NCBI RefSeq assembly: GCF_001307105.1
Contig: NZ_LGYN01000027.1
Coordinates: 186,001-250,000, forward strand
Source of the DNA: Bacillus australimaris
GTDB taxonomy: Bacteria > Bacillota > Bacilli > Bacillales > Bacillaceae
Direction: 5' to 3'
Length of the DNA: 64,000 bases
This document shows, piece by piece, positions 58,830 through 64,000 of this stretch. The first letter of the stretch is position 1. Each line of letters starts with the position of its first letter. The notes below the pieces were generated by a model. It was not told where the DNA came from. It was given only the letters and a program-made list of their open reading frames with translations, and searched no databases. The position numbers were made by a program, and so were the translations under genes.

Positions 58830-60467
58830 TTGAAAAAGCGTTGGTCTGTTGTTACTTTAATGCTTATTTTCACACTTGTATTAAGCGCTTGTGGTTTCAG
58901 CGGAAACAAATCAGGCGACAGCAAGAGCAGTTCTGGAGAGGCTAAAACAACTTTAAATGTGAATATCTCCACTGAGCCTTTTTCTCTACATCCGGGATTG
59001 GCTAATGATTCAACTTCAGGAAGTGTCATCCGTCAGACTTTTGAGGGATTAACACGAATTAACGCTGAAGGAAAGCCAGAAAATGCAATGGCTTCTGATA
59101 TCAAAACAAGTGCTGATGGTAAAACTTACACATTCACACTTCGTGATGCAAAATGGTCTAATGGTGACCCTGTCACAGCTAAAGATTTCGAATATGCTTG
59201 GAAATGGGCATTAGATCCTAAAAATGAATCTCAATATGCTTACCAGCTTTACTATATTAAAGGTGCTGAAGCAGCAAACAAAGGAAAAGCGAAAGTTGCT
59301 GATGTCGGCATTAAAGCTAAAGACGACAAAACGCTTGTAGTTGAGCTAGAGAACCCAACACCGTTCTTTACTGAACTAACTGCATTCTATACGTATATGC
59401 CAGTCAACCAAAAAGTGGCTGAAAAGAATAAAAACTGGTATACAAACGCTGGTGAAAACTACGTATCTAACGGACCATTCGTTCTTTCTCAATGGAAACA
59501 CGGCGGCTCTATCACGCTTGAAAAGAACAACGAATACTGGGATAAAGATACTGTGAAATTGAAAAAGATCAACATGTCTATGATCAAAGATACAAACACT
59601 GAGCTTAGCATGTTCAAAAAAGGCGAGCTTGACTGGGCTGGTTCTCCAACTGGAAGCCTACCAACTGAGTCTTTACAAACATTGAAAAAAGAAGGCGGTC
59701 TTAAAATCCAAACGATCGCTGGTATCTATAACTACAAATTCAACACAAAAGTAAAACCTTTAAACAATGCAAACATCCGTAAGGCTCTTGCATACTCAAT
59801 CAACCGTCAAGCAATCGTTGACAAAATTACGCAAGGTGAGCAAGTGCCAGCCATGGCAATCGTTCCACCAACAATGCAAGGATTCACTGATAACAAAACT
59901 GGCTACTTCAAAGACCACGATGTAGCAACTGCTAAAGAGCTTCTTGAAAAAGGTGTGAAAGAATTAGGTTATAAGTCTGTTTCTGATCTTCCAACATTGA
60001 AACTTTCTTACAACACAGATGAAGGCCACCAAAAGATTGCTCAAGCAATTCAAGAAATGTGGAAAAAAGATTTAGGTGTGAAAGTTGAACTTGATAACTC
60101 TGAGTGGAACGTATACATCGACAAAATCCACAGTGGAGACTACCAAATCGGACGTATGGGCTGGTTAGGTGACTTCAACGATCCAGTTAACTTCCTTGAA
60201 CTTTACAAAGATAAAGACGGTGGAAACAACGACACTGGCTGGGAAAATAAAGAGTACAAACAATTGTTGAATGATTCTGCTAAAGAAACAGATAAAACGA
60301 AGCGTGAAGAAATGCTGAAAAAAGCAGAAGAAATCATCATCAACGATATGCCTGTAGCACCAATTTACTTCTACACTCAGCTTTGGGTACAAGATCCAAA
60401 ACTAAAAGGTGTAGTTGTATCTGGACTAGGTGATGTTCAATACAAATGGGCACATTTCGAAAAGTAA
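58830..60467 (+). CDS. oppA: Oligopeptide-binding lipoprotein OppA
   Basis: This 545-residue SBP family 5 lipoprotein has a signal ending LVLSACGFSG, then NISTEPFSLHPGLANDSTSG and RDAKWSNGDPVTAKDFEYAW (the family motif; each in pieces). It starts with TTG at 58830 behind AAGGGGGA. OppA delivers nutritional peptides and, in B. subtilis, the Phr/CSF signalling peptides. It is the first gene of oppABCDF. Confidence 0.94.
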   Translation: MKKRWSVVTLMLIFTLVLSACGFSGNKSGDSKSSSGEAKTTLNVNISTEPFSLHPGLANDSTSGSVIRQTFEGLTRINAEGKPENAMASDIKTSADGKTYTFTLRDAKWSNGDPVTAKDFEYAWKWALDPKNESQYAYQLYYIKGAEAANKGKAKVADVGIKAKDDKTLVVELENPTPFFTELTAFYTYMPVNQKVAEKNKNWYTNAGENYVSNGPFVLSQWKHGGSITLEKNNEYWDKDTVKLKKINMSMIKDTNTELSMFKKGELDWAGSPTGSLPTESLQTLKKEGGLKIQTIAGIYNYKFNTKVKPLNNANIRKALAYSINRQAIVDKITQGEQVPAMAIVPPTMQGFTDNKTGYFKDHDVATAKELLEKGVKELGYKSVSDLPTLKLSYNTDEGHQKIAQAIQEMWKKDLGVKVELDNSEWNVYIDKIHSGDYQIGRMGWLGDFNDPVNFLELYKDKDGGNNDTGWENKEYKQLLNDSAKETDKTKREEMLKKAEEIIINDMPVAPIYFYTQLWVQDPKLKGVVVSGLGDVQYKWAHFEK

Positions 60468-60502
60468 GAGTTATAGTGTAAGAGATCTACGGCAAGGATC
60501 TT

Positions 60503-60535
60503 AAGGTATATGGAGGATGTCTCTCCATATACCTT
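60503..60535 (+). terminator. Intercistronic hairpin between oppA and oppB
   Basis: A 13-bp perfect stem AAGGTATATGGAG/CTCCATATACCTT with a 7-nt loop is followed by only TCTT. It probably stabilises oppA mRNA or causes partial termination, raising binding protein over permease. Confidence 0.65.
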
Positions 60536-60583
60536 TCTTGCTGATTAGAGAAATTGTTGTAAAATCATGGAGGTGCAATTCCG

Positions 60584-61528
60584 TTGCTTAAATATATCGG
60601 AAAGCGATTAATATATATTTTAATCACACTGTTTGTTATCGTAACTGCAACTTTCTTTCTCATGCAGGCAGCACCTGGTGGTCCATTCTCTGGTGAGAAG
60701 AAACTTCCTGCTGAAATTGAAGCAAACCTAAACGAGCATTACGGGTTGGACAAGCCCTTATTTGTTCAATATGTAAGCTACTTAGGTTCAGTTGCAAAAT
60801 TAGATTTTGGTCCCTCTTTTAAATATAAAGGACAAACCGTAAATGACTTAATTAGTTCTGGATTCCCCGTTTCCTTTACCCTCGGAATTGAGGCAATTCT
60901 CCTCGCATTAGCATTTGGTGTATTGTTTGGGGTCCTTGCAGCGCTCTATCATAACAAGTGGCAAGACTATACGATTGCCATTTTAACGATCTTTGGAATC
61001 TCAGTTCCAAGTTTCATTTTAGCAGCGCTATTGCAATATGTATTTGCATCTGAGGCAAGCGCTATAGCGATCTTCCCAGTTGCAGGATGGGAGTCTTGGG
61101 CCAGCACCGTACTACCTTCTATTGCACTTTCCTTCATGCCAATGGCATTTATCGCTAGACTTGCACGGTCAAGTATGCTTGAAGTATTAAACAGTGACTA
61201 CATTAGAACGGCTAGAGCGAAAGGATTAACAAAGTCAGCTGTGACGATTAAACACGCGATTCGAAACGCATTGTTACCTGTTATCACATACATGGGACCA
61301 ATGGCTGCTTCTGTTTTAACAGGTAGTTTTGTCGTTGAGAAGATTTTTGGTATTCCTGGATTAGGCTCTCACTTTGTCACAAGCATTACAAACCGTGATT
61401 ACACCGTCATCATGGGTGTTACAGTCTTCTACAGTATTATTCTATTAGTCAGTATTCTAGTCGTTGACGTTCTCTACGGTATTATCGATCCTAGAATTAA
61501 ACTGACGAAGGCGAAGAAAGGGGTCTAA
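60584..61528 (+). CDS. oppB: Oligopeptide permease OppB
   Basis: This 314-residue membrane protein has about six helices, [14 protein letters not shown] near the N-terminus and the EAA loop [24 protein letters not shown] (in pieces). It starts with TTG and has GGAGGTG 8 nt upstream. It pairs with OppC, 3 bp downstream. Confidence 0.93.
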   Translation: MLKYIGKRLIYILITLFVIVTATFFLMQAAPGGPFSGEKKLPAEIEANLNEHYGLDKPLFVQYVSYLGSVAKLDFGPSFKYKGQTVNDLISSGFPVSFTLGIEAILLALAFGVLFGVLAALYHNKWQDYTIAILTIFGISVPSFILAALLQYVFASEASAIAIFPVAGWESWASTVLPSIALSFMPMAFIARLARSSMLEVLNSDYIRTARAKGLTKSAVTIKHAIRNALLPVITYMGPMAASVLTGSFVVEKIFGIPGLGSHFVTSITNRDYTVIMGVTVFYSIILLVSILVVDVLYGIIDPRIKLTKAKKGV

Positions 61529-61531
61529 CAC

Positions 61532-62449
61532 ATGGAAGAGTTGAGAAAAGATTTATTTGTGCCTGCGACAGCTGACGCAGCAGAATCTGAAAAAATTTCT
61601 AAACCTAGTCTATCTTTATGGAAGGATGCTATGCTTCGCTTCCGTGCAAATAAACTTGCAATGGTTGGACTCACAATCATTTTTATAATTGTAATGCTGG
61701 CGATCTTTGTTCCGATTTTTTCTAAATACGATTACTCTACAACTGATTTATTGAATGCTGACCAGCCGCCTTCAAAAGATCACTGGTTTGGTACAGATGA
61801 CTTAGGACGCGACATGTTTGTACGTACATGGGTCGGGGCAAGAATTTCGATCTTCATCGGTCTTGCTGCAGCGCTCCTTGACGTGATCATCGGTATTATC
61901 TGGGGAAGTATTGCTGCATTCAAAGGCGGACGTACAGATGAAGTGATGATGCGTATTGCAGACGTTTTATGGGCAATTCCAACACTATTAATGGTTATCT
62001 TAATGATGGTTGTTCTGCCTAAAGGATTATTAACGATTATCCTCGCCATGACAGTCGTAGGCTGGATTAACATGGCACGTATTGTTCGGGGACAGGTTTT
62101 ACAATTGAAGAGCCAAGAGTACGTTCTTGCAGCACAGACATTAGGTGCGAAAACATCTAGACTTTTATTTAAACACTTAATTCCAAACTCAATGGGACCG
62201 ATTCTTGTGACAATGACATTAACAATTCCTTCTGCTATTTTCACAGAGGCGTTCCTAAGCTATCTAGGGCTTGGTGTACCGGCTCCATTAGCAAGTTGGG
62301 GAACAATGGCGTCTGACGGAATTCCGGCGATGACGTACTACCCATGGAGATTATGGTTCCCAGCCGCATTTATCTGTATTACAATGTTTGGTTTTAACGT
62401 GGTTGGAGACGGACTAAGAGACGCTTTAGATCCGAAGTTGCGTAAATAA
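61532..62449 (+). CDS. oppC: Oligopeptide permease OppC
   Basis: This 305-residue permease has the N-terminal OppC domain, FGTDDLGRDMFVRTWVGAR, and the EAA loop EYVLAAQTLGAKTSRLLFKHLIPN (in pieces). The AAAGGGG ribosome site lies within the end of oppB. It makes a heterodimeric channel with OppB. Confidence 0.93.
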   Translation: MEELRKDLFVPATADAAESEKISKPSLSLWKDAMLRFRANKLAMVGLTIIFIIVMLAIFVPIFSKYDYSTTDLLNADQPPSKDHWFGTDDLGRDMFVRTWVGARISIFIGLAAALLDVIIGIIWGSIAAFKGGRTDEVMMRIADVLWAIPTLLMVILMMVVLPKGLLTIILAMTVVGWINMARIVRGQVLQLKSQEYVLAAQTLGAKTSRLLFKHLIPNSMGPILVTMTLTIPSAIFTEAFLSYLGLGVPAPLASWGTMASDGIPAMTYYPWRLWFPAAFICITMFGFNVVGDGLRDALDPKLRK

Positions 62450-62461
62450 GGAGTGATTAGG

Positions 62462-63541
62462 ATGGAACGTGAACGTATTCTAGAGGTGAAAGACCTTGCA
62501 ATCTCATTTAAAACATATGGTGGAGAGGTTCAAGCCATTCGTGGTGTGAACTTCCACTTAAATAAAGGCGAGACACTTGCTATTGTAGGTGAATCTGGCT
62601 CTGGTAAAAGTGTGACATCACAGGCCATCATGAGGTTAATTCCGATGCCGCCGGGTTATTTCAAGCGCGGACAGATCCTCTTTGATGGACAAGATATTGT
62701 CAAGAAGACCGAAAAACAAATGCAAACCATTCGAGGAAAAGACATCTCAATGATCTTCCAAGATCCGATGACTTCTTTGAACCCAACGATGAAAGTCGGG
62801 AAACAAATTACAGAAGTGCTGTTCAAACATGAACAAATTTCAAAAGAAGCGGCTGAAAAAAGAGCCATTGAATTATTAGAGCTTGTTGGTATTCCAATGC
62901 CAGAAAAAAGAATCAAACAATATCCGCACGAATTCAGCGGCGGGATGAGACAAAGGGTTGTTATCGCCATGGCACTCGCAGCAGATCCAAAGCTATTGAT
63001 TGCCGATGAGCCGACAACTGCTCTTGATGTAACGATTCAGGCACAAATTTTAGAATTAATGAAAGAAATTCAGCAAAAGGTAGAAACGTCAATTATCTTT
63101 ATTACACATGATCTAGGTGTTGTCGCCAACGTTGCTGATCGTGTAGCGGTTATGTATGCAGGCCAGATCGTAGAGACAGGTACGGTTGATGAAATTTTCT
63201 ACAATCCGAAACATCCGTATACATGGGGACTTTTAGCATCAATGCCTAGCCTTGACACAGATGGCGGAGATGAAGGAAAGCTGACTGCGATCCCAGGAAC
63301 ACCACCAGATTTAACAAACCCGCCGAAAGGAGATGCATTTGCACTCCGAAGCGATTATGCAATGAAAATTGACTTCGAACAAGAACCACCAATGTTCAAA
63401 GTATCAGATACGCATTATGTGAAATCATGGCTACTTCATCCGAATGCACCTAAAGTTGAACCGCCTGCTTCTGTAAAGGCGAGAATGCGTGAACTAGAAG
63501 GTAGCTACGAAAAACCTGTATTAGTAAAAGAGGGTGAATAG
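62462..63541 (+). CDS. oppD: Oligopeptide transporter ATPase OppD
   Basis: This 359-residue ATPase has Walker [30 protein letters not shown], and [12 protein letters not shown]. The C-terminal extension is longer than AppD's and lacks the Cys cluster there (reads NPPKGDAFALRSDYAMK). ATG 62462 follows AAGGAG by 8 nt. Confidence 0.93.
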   Translation: MERERILEVKDLAISFKTYGGEVQAIRGVNFHLNKGETLAIVGESGSGKSVTSQAIMRLIPMPPGYFKRGQILFDGQDIVKKTEKQMQTIRGKDISMIFQDPMTSLNPTMKVGKQITEVLFKHEQISKEAAEKRAIELLELVGIPMPEKRIKQYPHEFSGGMRQRVVIAMALAADPKLLIADEPTTALDVTIQAQILELMKEIQQKVETSIIFITHDLGVVANVADRVAVMYAGQIVETGTVDEIFYNPKHPYTWGLLASMPSLDTDGGDEGKLTAIPGTPPDLTNPPKGDAFALRSDYAMKIDFEQEPPMFKVSDTHYVKSWLLHPNAPKVEPPASVKARMRELEGSYEKPVLVKEGE

Positions 63542-63542
63542 C

Positions 63543-64000
63543 ATGGCAGAAAAACTGTTAGAAATTAAAAATTTGAAGCAGCATTTCCATACGGCAAGAG
63601 GAACTGTAAAAGCAGTAGACGGAGTTTCATTTGATATTTATCAAGGTGAAACACTTGGTCTTGTAGGTGAGTCTGGTTGTGGTAAATCCACTACTGGGCG
63701 CTCCATCATTAGACTTTATGAAGCAACAGATGGTGAGGTTATTTATAAAGGAGAAAATGTACACGGGAAGAAATCAAGACAAAAAATGCTTGAGTTCAAC
63801 CGTCAAATGCAGATGATCTTTCAAGATCCATATGCTTCATTGAATCCAAGAATGACAGTGCTTGACATCATTGCCGAGGGTATTGACATTCATGGCCTTG
63901 CGAAAACAAAGCAAGCGCGTAAAGAGCGTGTGTTCCAATTGCTTGAAACCGTTGGCTTGAACAAAGAGCATGCGAACAGATACCCGCATGAATTTTCAGG
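63543..64000 (+). CDS. oppF: Oligopeptide transporter ATPase OppF (3' truncated by window)
   Basis: The frame from ATG 63543, 1 bp after oppD, stays open to the window edge (152 codons). It shows Walker A GESGCGKS and MIFQDPYASLNPRMTV, and the visible end is NRYPHEFSG, the start of the ABC signature. AGAGGGTG in the oppD end serves as ribosome site. It is the last expected gene of oppABCDF. Confidence 0.93.
   Translation, partial: MAEKLLEIKNLKQHFHTARGTVKAVDGVSFDIYQGETLGLVGESGCGKSTTGRSIIRLYEATDGEVIYKGENVHGKKSRQKMLEFNRQMQMIFQDPYASLNPRMTVLDIIAEGIDIHGLAKTKQARKERVFQLLETVGLNKEHANRYPHEFS

Noticed and set aside
61780-62244. 154-codon minus-strand open frame opposite oppC
   Set aside because: It is an antisense shadow of oppC with implausible composition and no ribosome site.

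Overview
The window is a low-GC Gram-positive chromosome segment. Gene content and order follow the Bacillus subtilis yisP-yisQ-yisR ... yitJ-yitK-yitL ... yitS-yitT-ipi-yizC-yitU-yitV-yitW-yitY-yitZ-argCJBD-carAB-argF-yjzC-yjzD-yjaU-yjaV-med-comZ-yjzB-fabHA-fabF-yjaZ-appDFABC-yjbA-trpS-oppABCDF backbone. Divergences from strain 168, such as a metH behind yitJ and a citrate-hydroxamate siderophore operon, point to a Bacillus pumilus-group species (pumilus, safensis or altitudinis). That assignment is inference from memory of gene order, not a database match.

Layout. Bases 1-4650 hold the end of yisP, the MATE transporter yisQ divergent from the AraC regulator yisR, a GNAT gene, a decayed small membrane-protein gene and a hexapeptide-repeat acetyltransferase. 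Bases 4937-13363 hold a six-gene operon behind a Fur box. Its order is aminotransferase, decarboxylase, NIS synthetase, acyltransferase, N-hydroxylase, NIS synthetase. This is the rhbABCDEF order and predicts a schizokinen-like citrate-bis-hydroxamate siderophore. Bases 13369-21406 (minus strand) hold a double-GNAT protein, a secreted PPC-like protein, and yitJ-metH under a SAM-I riboswitch, then yitK. Bases 21632-25250 hold yitL and an accessory pair: a BMP-family lipoprotein translationally overlapping a methyl-accepting chemotaxis protein. Bases 25292-32277 hold the yitS-yitZ genes, including a lipoprotein version of the BsuPI inhibitor and an unlisted 49-residue gene coupled to yizC.

Bases 32348-41825 carry the arginine operon argCJBD-carAB-argF, with ARG-box-like sites before argC and again before carA. 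Bases 41889-46917 carry yjzC, an MFS exporter, yjzD, yjaU, yjaV, med-comZ (competence control) and yjzB. Bases 46992-49336 carry fabHA-fabF behind a clear FapR operator. Bases 49366-56134 carry yjaZ and the intact app oligopeptide permease operon, with a terminator-like hairpin inside it. yjbA and trpS (with a T-box leader) converge at about 57060. From 58632 to the right edge lies the opp oligopeptide permease operon, with oppF cut off by the window.

The regulation that can be read directly includes Fur, SAM-I riboswitch, AhrC/ArgR, FapR and T-box control. Most transcription units end in strong intrinsic terminators. I saw no tRNA, rRNA, insertion sequence, prophage or CRISPR. The most worthwhile leads are the BMP lipoprotein/chemoreceptor pair, the transporter-less siderophore operon, the 17-bp palindrome between yisQ and yisR, the secreted BsuPI-like lipoprotein, and two very small ORFs with good translation signals.
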